This document shows, piece after piece, positions 27,993 to 37,677 of a DNA stretch of 64,000 nucleotides. Under the pieces are notes generated by a model. The model was given only the letters and a program-made list of their open reading frames with translations. It made no database searches and was not told where the DNA came from. The stretch lies in contig NZ_CP102589.1 in assembly GCF_032818155.1 (NCBI RefSeq), positions 1,846,001 to 1,910,000 of the forward strand, read 5' to 3'. This DNA comes from Niallia taxi (GTDB lineage Bacteria > Bacillota > Bacilli > Bacillales > Cytobacillaceae). Made by a program: the position numbers and the translations under genes. Each line of letters opens with the position of its first letter. Position 1 is the first letter of the stretch.

Positions 27993-29071
27993 TGAAGACA
28001 GTTCAAGTTGATGCAGGTTCTAAATCGTATCCTGTTTTTATCGGCGATAACACAGTCACACAATTAAACGGCTTTATACAAACCCATTTACCTGAATGCA
28101 CAAAGGTGCTTATTATAACAGACGAGACAGTTGCAGCGCTCCATTTACAAGCACTGCAGCGGGAAATAACAGGATTTCCTGTTGTTTCCCATATCGTTCC
28201 TGCAGGAGAACACGCAAAAACATTTGATGTGTTTTACAGCTGCCAAAGCTTTGCACTTGAAGAAAAGCTGGATAGAAAATCACTAATCATCGCTTTAGGC
28301 GGAGGGGCTGTCGGTGACCTTGCCGGTTTTGTCGCATCCTCCTATATGCGTGGCATTCCGTTTATCCAGGTTCCAACAACCATTCTTGCACATGATAGTG
28401 CAGTTGGCGGGAAAGTAGCCATTAACCATCCGCTCGGCAAAAACATGATTGGTGCTTTTTATCAGCCAGAGGCTGTTTTTTACGAGACTGGTTTTCTTCG
28501 TACATTGCCTGCGCTTGAGCTCCGAAGTGGATTTGGTGAAGTAATAAAGCATGCCTTGATAAGTGATGCACGCTTTTATGAAACATTGCTAAATGAGATT
28601 GATGAGCTAGAGAAAGTACCAGAAAAGACATGGGAAGTGCTATTGGAAAAGGGGATTCTTGTTAAAAGTAAAATTGTTGCCAAGGATGAAAAGGAAGCGA
28701 ATGTCCGTGCATTTCTAAACTTTGGCCATACACTTGGCCATGCGATTGAAGCAGAAATGGGCTATGGGAATATGTCACACGGTGAAGCAGTTGTTATCGG
28801 CATGTTGTTTGCATTGCGCCTAAGCAAAAAGAAGCTTCAGCTTGATTTCTCCATCAACAACCTTGAAGCTTGGCTGCAATCATTGGGATATGAGACAAAG
28901 GTTCCAGCACATTTAAAGGTAGAAGCCCTGATAGATAGAATGAAACAGGATAAGAAATCTGTAAGTGGAACAATCCACTTTGTCCTGCTTGATGCCATTG
29001 GCAATCCGGTTATCGTTAAAATGGATGAAAAAGAATTAATGGAAGAACTACATATTTTCAAGGGAGAATAG
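27992..29071 (+). CDS. aroB: 3-dehydroquinate synthase
   Basis: A 359-residue NAD- and metal-dependent enzyme turning DAHP into 3-dehydroquinate. NAD site ALGGGAVGDLAGFVA; metal-binding histidine segment NFGHTLGHAIE; AHDSAVGGKVAINH for substrate. It shares one base with aroC and is followed 3 bp later by aroH. Confidence 0.96.
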   Translation: MKTVQVDAGSKSYPVFIGDNTVTQLNGFIQTHLPECTKVLIITDETVAALHLQALQREITGFPVVSHIVPAGEHAKTFDVFYSCQSFALEEKLDRKSLIIALGGGAVGDLAGFVASSYMRGIPFIQVPTTILAHDSAVGGKVAINHPLGKNMIGAFYQPEAVFYETGFLRTLPALELRSGFGEVIKHALISDARFYETLLNEIDELEKVPEKTWEVLLEKGILVKSKIVAKDEKEANVRAFLNFGHTLGHAIEAEMGYGNMSHGEAVVIGMLFALRLSKKKLQLDFSINNLEAWLQSLGYETKVPAHLKVEALIDRMKQDKKSVSGTIHFVLLDAIGNPVIVKMDEKELMEELHIFKGE

Positions 29072-29074
29072 AGC

Positions 29075-29443
29075 ATGATTAGAGGAGTACGGGGAGCAAT
29101 CACGGTTGAAGTAGATGAAGAAACGGTGATTTTGGATGCAGCAGAGAGGCTTGTAAAGGAAATGATAGGAAAGAATGCAATCATAGCGGACGATGTTGCG
29201 TCTGTATTCGTTTCTGTAACAGATGACTTAACTTCTGCTTTTCCTGCCAAAGTGATTCGCCTTCAAGAGGGATGGACTTATGTTCCTGTCATGTGCATGA
29301 AGGAAATTGATGTGCCGAATGCATTGCAAAAATGCATCCGCATTATGATACATGTTAATACGAATACGGCTCAAAAGGATATTAACCATATATATTTAGA
29401 AAGAGCAATCCAATTAAGACCAGATCTTAAGCAAGAGAATTAA
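29075..29443 (+). CDS. aroH: Chorismate mutase, AroH type
   Basis: A 122-residue monofunctional mutase making prephenate. MIRGVRGAITVEVDEE contains the Arg7 active-site residue; MCMKEIDVPNAL and RIMIHVNT belong to the trimeric AroH fold. It sits directly before hisC with a 16-22 bp gap. In B. subtilis the six-gene trp operon lies between these two genes, so it is missing at this site. Confidence 0.95.
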   Translation: MIRGVRGAITVEVDEETVILDAAERLVKEMIGKNAIIADDVASVFVSVTDDLTSAFPAKVIRLQEGWTYVPVMCMKEIDVPNALQKCIRIMIHVNTNTAQKDINHIYLERAIQLRPDLKQEN

Positions 29444-29465
29444 TACATTATAGAGGTGAATGTTG

Positions 29466-30569
29466 ATGAAATGGAAAGAGCAGTTATTAGGGCTTCATGC
29501 ATATCAGCCTGGTAGAACGATTGATGAAGTGAAACGTGAATTTAATCTAGAAAAAATTGTAAAGCTTGCTTCGAATGAGAATCCTTTCGGCAGCTCACCG
29601 CATGTTACAGAGGAACTAAAAAAAGTAGATGGTTCTTTTGCTTTATATCCAGATGGCTATGCAACAAACCTGCGCCATGCACTAGCTGAGTTCCTTCAAG
29701 TGTCTCCTACTGAGCTCGTGTTGGGAAATGGTTCTGATGATTTAATTCTCATGATTTCAAGGGCATTGTTGGCACCAGGCAGAAATACAGTTATGGCAAG
29801 CCATACATTTGGTCAATACAAGCATAATGCGATAGTGGATGGAGCAGAAGTAAGAGAAGTTCCATTAACTGAAAAGGGTGAACATAATCTGCCTGCAATG
29901 CTTGAAGTAATGGATGAAAATACAAGCGTCGTTTGGGTATGCAGTCCTAATAACCCAACTGGAACTTATAATTCAGAGTCGTCATTAGTCGAATTTTTGA
30001 AGCAGGTTCCTGAGGATGTGCTTGTCGTTTTAGACGAAGCTTACTATGAATATGTGGTAGCAGAAGATTACTATGATGCATTAGAGCTAGTTAAACAGTT
30101 CCATAACTTGATTGTGTTAAGAACATTCTCAAAAATCTATGGTCTTGCAGCGTTCCGTGTTGGATATGGAGTTGCTTCAGAAAGCTTAATCCAAACACTA
30201 GAACCAATTCGTGAGCCTTTTAATGTTAATACTTTAGGGCAAATTGCTACACAAGCTGCAATTTCTGATCAGGACTTTGTGACAAGCTGTTCTATCAAAA
30301 ACCGCGAAGGCCTCACACAGCTGTATTCTTTCTGTGAGGAACACGGGTTGACATATTTTCCTTCTCAAACAAATTTCATTTTAATTGATTTTAAAGTGGA
30401 CGGAAATGAAATATTCCAATACTTAATGAAACATGGATATATCGTGCGTTCTGGTGTGCCACTAGGTTTCCCGACATCTGTCCGCATTACCATTGGTTCA
30501 AAGGAAGAGAACGAAGGTCTGCTGAATGTTCTTACAAAGTTCTTGCAAGAGAAAGCAGCAGCCATTTAA
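29466..30569 (+). CDS. hisC: Histidinol-phosphate / aromatic aminotransferase
   Basis: A 367-residue PLP-dependent class I/II aminotransferase. KLASNENPFGSS binds substrate phosphate; the PLP lysine is in RTFSKIYGLAAFRVGYG. In B. subtilis HisC serves both histidine and Tyr/Phe synthesis, fitting its place between aroH and tyrA. ATG 29466 is preferred over ATG 29460, because the GAGGTGA ribosome binding site ends right at the latter. Confidence 0.95.
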   Translation: MKWKEQLLGLHAYQPGRTIDEVKREFNLEKIVKLASNENPFGSSPHVTEELKKVDGSFALYPDGYATNLRHALAEFLQVSPTELVLGNGSDDLILMISRALLAPGRNTVMASHTFGQYKHNAIVDGAEVREVPLTEKGEHNLPAMLEVMDENTSVVWVCSPNNPTGTYNSESSLVEFLKQVPEDVLVVLDEAYYEYVVAEDYYDALELVKQFHNLIVLRTFSKIYGLAAFRVGYGVASESLIQTLEPIREPFNVNTLGQIATQAAISDQDFVTSCSIKNREGLTQLYSFCEEHGLTYFPSQTNFILIDFKVDGNEIFQYLMKHGYIVRSGVPLGFPTSVRITIGSKEENEGLLNVLTKFLQEKAAAI

Positions 30570-30598
30570 TTTTAGCAAAAAGAGAAGGCGGTGATAGG

Positions 30599-31702
30599 AT
30601 GAATGGTCGCGTCTTCGTTATCGGATTGGGACTTATTGGAGGATCATTAGCACTATCCATAAAAAACAATCATCCACATTGTACGATAATTGGGTTTGAT
30701 ATAGCCGAAAAAAATAAAAAGCTTGGTAAAATGCTTGGCGTCATTGATGATTGTGTAGATACACTGGAGGCTGGAGCAGAAGAGGCTGATTTAATCATTA
30801 TCGCAACACCAGTCAGACAAGCGGAAATGATGATTGAAAAATTAGCGCAGATGCCATTGAAAAACGATGTTCTTGTGACTGATGTTGGAAGCACAAAAGG
30901 AAAAGTCGTCGAAAAATCACGACTTCTTCAAGAAAAAGGCATCACCTTTATTGGAGGCCATCCAATGGCAGGCTCACACAAAAGCGGTGTGTCTGCCTCC
31001 AAAGCACTTTTGTTTGAAAATGCCTTTTATTTGCTGACACCAGAGGAAACGGTTGATAAGAATTCTGTTCAATTATTAATGAACTGGTTATCTGGAACAA
31101 GAGCGAAATTTTTAGTAGTATCTCCTGAAGAACATGATTTGTTGACAGGAGTAATCAGTCATTTGCCACATATTGTTGCAGCATCTCTTGTCCACCAAGC
31201 AGACGATGTCGCAAAATCAAACGAGCTTGTTACAAGGCTTGCAGCAGGTGGTTTTAGAGATATAACGAGAATTGCTTCAAGCAGTCCAGCAATGTGGCGT
31301 GACATATTATTGCATAATAAAACAGTACTTCTTGAGCTTCTCGACAAATGGACGAAGGAAATGGAGAAGGTCAAAACACTGATTAAGACAGAAGAGGCTA
31401 ATGAGATATTTGATTATTTTCAAGTAGCAAAAAATGTCAGAGATGAACTTCCCCAAAATCAAAAAGGTGCAATTCCGGCATTTTACGATTTATATGTAGA
31501 TGTACCTGACTATCCAGGAATCATTTCAGAGGTTACAGGATTTCTGGCAAAGGAAAATATAAGTATTACCAATATTCGTATCATTGAAACAAGAGAAGAG
31601 ATATATGGTGTACTTGTAATCAGCTTTCAGACGGAAGAGGATCGAAAAAGGGCGCAAGCATGTATTGCTGCGTATTCCACTTACGAAACCTCTATCGGAT
31701 AA
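30599..31702 (+). CDS. tyrA: Prephenate dehydrogenase with C-terminal ACT domain
   Basis: A 367-residue NAD-dependent enzyme making 4-hydroxyphenylpyruvate for tyrosine. Rossmann motif VIGLGLIGGSLALSI; active site GGHPMAGSHKSG; C-terminal ACT domain (about 296-367, YVDVPDYPGIISEVTGFLA), likely giving tyrosine feedback control. It follows hisC by 29 bp. Confidence 0.95.
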   Translation: MNGRVFVIGLGLIGGSLALSIKNNHPHCTIIGFDIAEKNKKLGKMLGVIDDCVDTLEAGAEEADLIIIATPVRQAEMMIEKLAQMPLKNDVLVTDVGSTKGKVVEKSRLLQEKGITFIGGHPMAGSHKSGVSASKALLFENAFYLLTPEETVDKNSVQLLMNWLSGTRAKFLVVSPEEHDLLTGVISHLPHIVAASLVHQADDVAKSNELVTRLAAGGFRDITRIASSSPAMWRDILLHNKTVLLELLDKWTKEMEKVKTLIKTEEANEIFDYFQVAKNVRDELPQNQKGAIPAFYDLYVDVPDYPGIISEVTGFLAKENISITNIRIIETREEIYGVLVISFQTEEDRKRAQACIAAYSTYETSIG

Positions 31703-31728
31703 AGACTTGTATGGATTAGGTGATAAAA

Positions 31729-33018
31729 ATGGATCGAAAACAGTTGAAGCGAGCATCAGGACCATTGGCAGGGGAAATTGCAATACCGGGCGATAAATCT
31801 ATTTCCCACCGCTCTGTCATGTTTGGCGCAATTGCAGAGGGTAAAACGACAGTTACTAATTTCTTAATGGGAGAGGATTGCTTAAGTACAATATCCTGCT
31901 TCCAAAAGCTCGGCGTCAGCATTCAGCATGACAATGAGAAGGTTATTATTGAGGGAAAAGGACTTGATGGTCTACAAGAACCACTGGAATTGCTGGATGT
32001 CGGCAATTCAGGCACAACCATCAGACTTATGTCAGGTATTCTTGCAGGCAGAGATTTTCACAGCACATTAGCAGGTGATAGCTCTATTGCTAAAAGACCG
32101 ATGACAAGAGTTGTAGGTCCTTTAAGAGAGATGGGTGCTAAAATCGATGGAAGAAGCAATGGTGAATTTACACCTGTATCCATTCGTGGAAATTCGTTAA
32201 AGGCAATCTCTTATAAGCTTCCTGTTGCAAGTGCACAGGTGAAGTCTTCTATTCTATTTGCAGGACTGCAGGCAGAAGGAACAACAACTGTAATAGAGCC
32301 GGTATCCACTAGAGATCATACGGAAAGAATGATCAAAAGATTCGGTGGCAATATTAATGTCGATGGGAAAAGTATCCATATTACAGGCGGCCAGCGTTTA
32401 ACAGCGGCCGATATTCATGTACCTGGAGATATTTCTTCTGCGGCATTCTTCCTTGTGGCAGCAAGCATTGTTCCTAATAGCTCTGTAATATTAAAGAATG
32501 TTGGCCTAAATCCGACAAGAACTGGTATTATGGATGTTCTCAAGAATATGGGTGCAAATGTATCCATTTTGGATTCTAATGATGAGTTTGAGCCGACAGG
32601 TGATCTACGCATTGAGGCATCTACTTTAAAAGGGACTACAGTTGATGGGGAAATTATTCCACGGTTGATTGATGAAATTCCGATTATCGCACTGCTGGCA
32701 ACACAAGCAGAAGGAACGACCATCATTAAAGATGCAGAGGAATTAAAAGTGAAGGAAACGAATCGTATTGATACGGTAGTTAATGAATTAAAAAAGCTAG
32801 GCGCAAATATTGAAGCAACAGAGGATGGCATGATTATACATGGTGGTGCGCCACTTAAAGGTGCTGTAGTAGACAGCCATGGAGACCATCGCATCGGCAT
32901 GATGCTTGCAGTTGCATCATTAGTTACAGATGGTGCTGTTATTCTTGAGAATGCGGAAGCTATTGCGGTTTCTTATCCTTCCTTCTTTGAACATATGGAA
33001 AGTTTAACAAAACAATAA
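31729..33018 (+). CDS. aroA: EPSP synthase (3-phosphoshikimate 1-carboxyvinyltransferase)
   Basis: A 429-residue enzyme joining PEP to shikimate-3-phosphate. [18 protein letters not shown] (substrate binding), [13 protein letters not shown] (PEP/glyphosate loop) and [14 protein letters not shown] are all present. The loop carries NSGT with a Gly-Asn arrangement typical of Bacillus enzymes. ATG 31729 follows AGGTGATAAAA; GTG 31720 overlaps that site. It is last in the aro operon and is called aroE in B. subtilis. Confidence 0.96.
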   Translation: MDRKQLKRASGPLAGEIAIPGDKSISHRSVMFGAIAEGKTTVTNFLMGEDCLSTISCFQKLGVSIQHDNEKVIIEGKGLDGLQEPLELLDVGNSGTTIRLMSGILAGRDFHSTLAGDSSIAKRPMTRVVGPLREMGAKIDGRSNGEFTPVSIRGNSLKAISYKLPVASAQVKSSILFAGLQAEGTTTVIEPVSTRDHTERMIKRFGGNINVDGKSIHITGGQRLTAADIHVPGDISSAAFFLVAASIVPNSSVILKNVGLNPTRTGIMDVLKNMGANVSILDSNDEFEPTGDLRIEASTLKGTTVDGEIIPRLIDEIPIIALLATQAEGTTIIKDAEELKVKETNRIDTVVNELKKLGANIEATEDGMIIHGGAPLKGAVVDSHGDHRIGMMLAVASLVTDGAVILENAEAIAVSYPSFFEHMESLTKQ

Positions 33019-33055
33019 ACCAGCACTAAAACAGAGTGGAAAACTCTTAAGTGCA

Positions 33056-33085
33056 AATAAACCCCATTTTCGAATGGGGTTTATT
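33056..33085 (+). terminator. Terminator after aroA
   Basis: Perfect 13-bp stem AATAAACCCCATT / AATGGGGTTTATT with TTCG tetraloop. The T-run after it is weak. Confidence 0.8.
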
Positions 33086-33182
33086 ACGTATTTAGCAGAA
33101 AATGAGAAAAACATTCACCAAACTAGGCATAAAACAAATAAAATCATCATAGCTTGTCTAAAAAAAGCATGGTGGTGAGAAA

Positions 33183-34088
33183 ATGGCCTATATTATTGAA
33201 AATATAAACATTTTAAAAAAACAGGCTTTAAAGAAAACTTCTATGCTCGTAGACCATAATCGTATTGATGCGTTAAAGGAAACCTTTTGGAAGGGAATTA
33301 TGAGAATGGATGGAAGTCCATATATTATGACTCCAACACCTATAGTTTACGACAATCATGTAAAGGAATTGCTGGATCCGAAGCAGCAACGAGACTATAT
33401 TCAAGAAAACCTCATAAAAAAAGGCTGTACAATGTTCGCTACAGCATGTAATGTCAAAAAGGAAAGGGAGTTGTTGGGCGAGCTTAATAAGACAAAAAAC
33501 AGGCTGTTGAATTGTGCAGTCGATTATGTTATATGTATTAAAATCCCTCTGAAAATCCTTACAACAAGTCTTATCAGAACCTGTAAAAAAGAAAAAATTC
33601 CTGCTATAATCATTGAAATAAATAATTCGAATGATTTATATAAAGTGCCATGGGGCTGGATTAAGGAAGCAATCTTTCCATTTAATTGTCCGCTTATCCC
33701 TGAATTTTTAATGAGTGATGAGGAAGAACAAAAAAAAGCACAAATAACATGGGCAGCAATTATGCGTGATACTAATATACCTTCTGTCAAAAAAGAATTG
33801 GCGGAATGTGATATCATTCCATATGAGGCACTCATTAAAATGGGCATTTACCCTTTTAAAGGCAATATTTATCAAAGCGGAGAAGTGACCTATAATCTTT
33901 ATGAGAAAAGCCGAACAATCATAAATATTGATGAAAAGGAATTATTTCATTATCATTATAATAGAATCCTTGTCACTTACCATAAAGGCAAATGTATTAG
34001 AGCTGGCGAGAAAGTATTCTATTATCCGGGATTTGGGGAGCAGATGGAAATAAAAGTACCTTCCTTCTTTAGCGCAGGAGGAGTTTAG
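33183..34088 (+). CDS. Unrecognised 301-residue protein, amidohydrolase-like but lacking metal ligands
   Basis: I do not recognise an orthologue. The two ends look like the composite beta-domain of amidohydrolases. The N-terminus YIIENINILKKQALKKTSM and VDHNRIDAL resembles the usual 'ii.N.rii....' start. The C-terminus (IKMGIYPFKGNIYQSGEV, then NRILVTYHKGKCIRAGEKV) resembles the 'lGlyp.kGsi..G..ADlv' element of dihydroorotase-type enzymes. The expected HxH metal motif after the N-terminal strand is absent (PTPIVYDNHVKELL), so catalysis by the classic mechanism is unlikely. It has an upstream AUG-proximal GGTGGTGAG site and lies 12 bp before ypiA. Function unknown. Confidence 0.7.
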   Translation: MAYIIENINILKKQALKKTSMLVDHNRIDALKETFWKGIMRMDGSPYIMTPTPIVYDNHVKELLDPKQQRDYIQENLIKKGCTMFATACNVKKERELLGELNKTKNRLLNCAVDYVICIKIPLKILTTSLIRTCKKEKIPAIIIEINNSNDLYKVPWGWIKEAIFPFNCPLIPEFLMSDEEEQKKAQITWAAIMRDTNIPSVKKELAECDIIPYEALIKMGIYPFKGNIYQSGEVTYNLYEKSRTIINIDEKELFHYHYNRILVTYHKGKCIRAGEKVFYYPGFGEQMEIKVPSFFSAGGV

Positions 34089-34100
34089 AAAGGATACAAG

Positions 34101-35363
34101 ATGGAAAAAGTAAACGAAATACTATCATTATTAGAGAATGGTCAACAAGCAAAAGCTTTATCATATTATGAGGAAATACTTAATCAAGGTTCGAATGAAG
34201 AACGATTCGTGTTAGGGGAGGAATTGTTCCAGCTTGGTTTTCTTGAGGAAGCTAAAGCATTATTCCAAATTTTATTGGAGGCATACCCAGAAGAAGGAGA
34301 GCTTTTGGTTATGCTTGCAGAGGCAGAGATGGAAATTGGCAATGAGGAAGAGGCCATTTCACAGCTGGAAAAAATTAACCCGGAAGATGCTAGCTATCCA
34401 CAAAGCCTTCTTCTGTTAGCAGATTTATATCAAATGGACGGGCTTTATGAGGTAAGTGAGCAAAAGCTTCTTCAAGCAAAAAAAATCCTTCCAAATGAAG
34501 TTATCATTGATTTTGCTTTAGGAGAGCTCTATTCCGAGCAAGGCAGAATTACAGATGCCATTAAAGCATACAAAGTTGTTGCCGCAGAGCAGTCAACAGT
34601 TGCCGGTGTTAATGTTAACGGAAGAATTGCCGACAATTTAAGTGCAGGTGGAGCATTCGAGGAAGCAATCAACTATTACGAGCTTGCGATTGAAGAAAAA
34701 GTGGAGATAAATACAGTGTTTAACTTGGGCTTAACAGCATTGCAAGCAGGACAGCTGACAATTGCCATCAATCGTTTTGAGGAAGTAAGAACTTTAGATC
34801 CATCCTTCCAATCCCTATACTTATATCTTGCTAGAAGCTATGAGCAAGAGGAAATGCTGCAAGAAGCGTATGAGACAGTACTTGAAGGCTTAAAGCATGA
34901 TGAGTTCAATAAAGAACTGTTTTTGCTTGGCGGAAAACTGGCGCTTAAGAACGGGATCGAGGAAGGGGCCGAAAAGCATTTTAGAGAAGCATTGGCAATA
35001 GACCCAGAATTTGCTGAAGCTGTGTTGCTTTTAAACAAATTGTTTTTGACACAGGAACGCTTCGAGGATATTATCGAGCTAATAGAACTAATGGATTCTC
35101 AAGATATAGAGGAGCCCCAATTATTATGGGATGCAGCAAAAGCCTATCAAGGAAATGAAAATTATTCAGTGGCATTAAACAAATACCAAGAAGCATATAC
35201 TTTCTTTAAAGAACTCCCAGACTTTTTATACGATTACGGATATTTTCTTTTGGAAGAAGGAAAAAGACAGGAAGCTGCAGAAGTGTTTAATAGCCTTTTA
35301 GAAAAAGATCCGAGCAATGAAGAATTTATCGAAATCGTGCAGCGTTTAACAAGCGGCCAGTAA
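34101..35363 (+). CDS. ypiA: TPR-repeat protein YpiA
   Basis: A 420-residue acidic protein built of about ten tetratricopeptide-like helical repeats. Units such as EEAINYYELAIEEK and NYSVALNKYQEAYTFFKEL show the TPR pattern of small and aromatic residues. It is cytoplasmic with no signal peptide. Position downstream of aroA and upstream of ypiB matches B. subtilis ypiA. It probably serves protein-protein interaction; the partner is unknown. Confidence 0.88.
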   Translation: MEKVNEILSLLENGQQAKALSYYEEILNQGSNEERFVLGEELFQLGFLEEAKALFQILLEAYPEEGELLVMLAEAEMEIGNEEEAISQLEKINPEDASYPQSLLLLADLYQMDGLYEVSEQKLLQAKKILPNEVIIDFALGELYSEQGRITDAIKAYKVVAAEQSTVAGVNVNGRIADNLSAGGAFEEAINYYELAIEEKVEINTVFNLGLTALQAGQLTIAINRFEEVRTLDPSFQSLYLYLARSYEQEEMLQEAYETVLEGLKHDEFNKELFLLGGKLALKNGIEEGAEKHFREALAIDPEFAEAVLLLNKLFLTQERFEDIIELIELMDSQDIEEPQLLWDAAKAYQGNENYSVALNKYQEAYTFFKELPDFLYDYGYFLLEEGKRQEAAEVFNSLLEKDPSNEEFIEIVQRLTSGQ

Positions 35364-35440
35364 ACATTTAGCCAATTGCAGCAAGAAAGATTACGGTGTT
35401 AATACAAAAAAATGGTTGCAAGCAGAGGAGGGAAACAAAC

Positions 35441-35992
35441 ATGAAAACCCCTGTATCTGTCAACGAAAAAAAAGACTTCATTCGTTGGTTTCTGAATCAC
35501 TATCAATTAAAAAGAAGAGAATGTGTTTGGATTTTAAATTATTTGATGAGTCATGATCAGCTTATGGAAAAAGTGCATTTTGTTGAAAATGCAGAGAAGT
35601 GCCCAAGGGGATTGGTCATGTCCACACATTGTGTTGATGAAGTCCCGTTTCGCTTTTATAAGGAAAATGTCATGACGACAGATGCAGAAAAGTCCTTTCA
35701 TGATATTCGCTTAAACAGAGATGAAGACATCTATATCCAACTGAATTTTTATGGTTCCAATAAGGCCCATCAGTATGCTGCCGTGCTTGTAGAAAATCCT
35801 TTCATGCCAAAAAATCTGCATATTAGTGAAAAAGACCGATTCATTGCAGAGCAATTTCTCGTTGCCAGCATAGAAAAGTTCCAAAAGGAAAAGCTGCTGG
35901 AGCTAATAGACGAGGCGCTTGATAATGGAGACGAACATGCATTTCGGGAGCTGACGGATCGTCTTAAGCAATTACAAAGCACAGAGAGCTAA
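35441..35992 (+). CDS. ypiB: YpiB family protein with C-terminal IDEAL motif
   Basis: A 183-residue UPF0302 family protein. The N-terminal domain reads [20 protein letters not shown], with CPRGLVMST; the C-terminus carries an IDEAL domain ([21 protein letters not shown]). ATG 35441 follows AGAGGAGGG; the frame back to 35396 has no site. In B. subtilis YpiB is linked to LapA/LPS assembly-like regulation only speculatively, so I give no function. The gene that follows in B. subtilis, ypiF, is missing. Confidence 0.88.
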   Translation: MKTPVSVNEKKDFIRWFLNHYQLKRRECVWILNYLMSHDQLMEKVHFVENAEKCPRGLVMSTHCVDEVPFRFYKENVMTTDAEKSFHDIRLNRDEDIYIQLNFYGSNKAHQYAAVLVENPFMPKNLHISEKDRFIAEQFLVASIEKFQKEKLLELIDEALDNGDEHAFRELTDRLKQLQSTES

Positions 35993-36005
35993 ATACAAAT
36001 ACAAT

Positions 36006-36052
36006 AAAAGCGGTCTGGCTAAGCGTTAAAACGTTTGCCAGACTGCTTTTTT
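36006..36052 (+). terminator. Terminator after ypiB
   Basis: Stem AAAAGCGGTCTGGC / GCCAGACTGCTTTT followed by Ts. Confidence 0.92.
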
Positions 36053-36143
36053 GTTCTGTCCTATATAAAAAGACCAAAAACAAATGGAAACTTTTTATGC
36101 TATTATTAAAGAAAATAATAATATAAAGGAGGTGGCTGCCTGT

Positions 36144-36731
36144 ATGAATTGGTTACGGTTTATATTAGGAAATCGGTCATTTATTTGGCTGCTGCTTATC
36201 GTAAACTTACTTGGGACAATCTATGGTTATTACTGGTATAGATTTCAATTGGCGGAAACGCCGGACATTTTCTTATTATTTGTCCCAGACAGTCCTACTG
36301 CAAGCTTGTTTTTTGTGATCGTTTTAATCGCATTTCTTTTCAAACGAAACACGCCTTTATTTGAGGCATTAGCACTCCTAACACTATTCAAATATGGTGT
36401 TTGGGCAGTTGTTATGAATTTCCTCGTTTTTGCTAAAACAGGCACTGTAGAGATAGAATCGCTTATGTTAATTGTTTCTCACGGTGCAATGGCCATACAA
36501 GGGCTTTTATACATACCATATTACCGAATAAAATGGGTGCATGTTAGCATTGCAGCTATATGGACATTACATAATGATGTCATTGATTATGTATTTGATA
36601 TGATGCCAAATTATAGCATTCTCAATGAGTCTATGGACCAAATCGGTTATTTCACGTTTTGGCTGAGCATTTTAAGCATTGCGATTTGTTTTTATGCAGC
36701 TAAAAGAAAAAACACGTTAACGATTTCTTAA
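36144..36731 (+). CDS. ypjA: DUF1405 membrane protein YpjA
   Basis: A 195-residue protein with about six transmembrane segments (first at residues 12-30, FIWLLLIVNLLGTIYGYYW). The pattern and the neighbouring ypjB match B. subtilis YpjA. ATG 36144 follows AAAGGAGGTGG; the in-frame ATG at 36084 has none. In B. subtilis this gene comes right after qcrABC; here qcrABC is absent and ypjA has its own transcription start region. Function unknown. Confidence 0.82.
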   Translation: MNWLRFILGNRSFIWLLLIVNLLGTIYGYYWYRFQLAETPDIFLLFVPDSPTASLFFVIVLIAFLFKRNTPLFEALALLTLFKYGVWAVVMNFLVFAKTGTVEIESLMLIVSHGAMAIQGLLYIPYYRIKWVHVSIAAIWTLHNDVIDYVFDMMPNYSILNESMDQIGYFTFWLSILSIAICFYAAKRKNTLTIS

Positions 36732-36816
36732 ACAAGCAAGTCAAATCCAAAATTTTTTAGTCTATCCTTGTCCGTCCTGACATACATTTTTAATAGTATA
36801 TCGGGGAGGGACAAGT

Positions 36817-37611
36817 ATGAAGAAGGCTAAATTGGTTGTGTTATTAATGTTATTAATCCTGCTTAAGCCTATTTCTATATCTGTTTATGCAGACCAAGAT
36901 TCGCCTATAGACGAGTTAGATACATTATCAGATGAAGCACTGCAGTTGGTAAAATCAGAAAGATACGATGATGCAAAAAAAATCCTTGATTATTTTTCTA
37001 ACCAATTCAGTATAGTGAAGCAGCAACAACGGACATTTACAATGGATGAGCTCCAAATACTCACAGGTGCCCGTGATGAAGCAGTTGAGGTAATCACAAG
37101 CCCGTCTGCTGATACGAACGAGCGGATTAACTCTGCAATCAAGTTCAGATTAGCAGTTGATGCAGTTTCAAGCGGCCAGCAGCCACTATGGACGCAAATG
37201 GAAGAGCAAGTGATGGCATCCTACAGGGAAATGAAGGATGCTGCCATAAACCAAAACAAAGTGGAATATGAAGCGAAATTAAATTCCTTCCTGACGCTTT
37301 ACCAAATTATAAACCCAAGCTTGAAGCTGGATGTGACAACAGCGCAATTTCAAAAACTGAATACACTTGTGGATTTCCTTGATACATACCGCCTTCAAGT
37401 CTTCACAAAAGCTGAGACAAAAGAGCTGGACGAGTTAGAAGCAGAGCTTGAGGACGTATTTAATCAAGTGTATGAAGATGAAGCAGATCCGTCCCTTTGG
37501 TGGGTAATTATTTCAACTGGAAGCATCATTATCCTTACATTATCCTATGTTGGTTGGAGAAAATATTTAGGAGATAAGGAAGAGAAGAGAAGAAGACATA
37601 AAAGGCCATAA
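36817..37611 (+). CDS. ypjB: Sporulation protein YpjB
   Basis: A 264-residue protein with a signal peptide (about residues 1-25, ending SVYA), an extracytoplasmic helical domain, one C-terminal transmembrane helix (about 226-245) and a short basic tail (KEEKRRRHKRP). Layout and location after ypjA match B. subtilis YpjB, named a sporulation protein because its disruption affects sporulation. The start is ATG 36817 behind GGGGAGGG. Confidence 0.85.
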   Translation: MKKAKLVVLLMLLILLKPISISVYADQDSPIDELDTLSDEALQLVKSERYDDAKKILDYFSNQFSIVKQQQRTFTMDELQILTGARDEAVEVITSPSADTNERINSAIKFRLAVDAVSSGQQPLWTQMEEQVMASYREMKDAAINQNKVEYEAKLNSFLTLYQIINPSLKLDVTTAQFQKLNTLVDFLDTYRLQVFTKAETKELDELEAELEDVFNQVYEDEADPSLWWVIISTGSIIILTLSYVGWRKYLGDKEEKRRRHKRP

Positions 37612-37677
37612 CATTTGACTCTTAGTTTCTCCCTGCTTAAAATAATAACTACTAACTCGAGATATGGGGGAAAAAGC

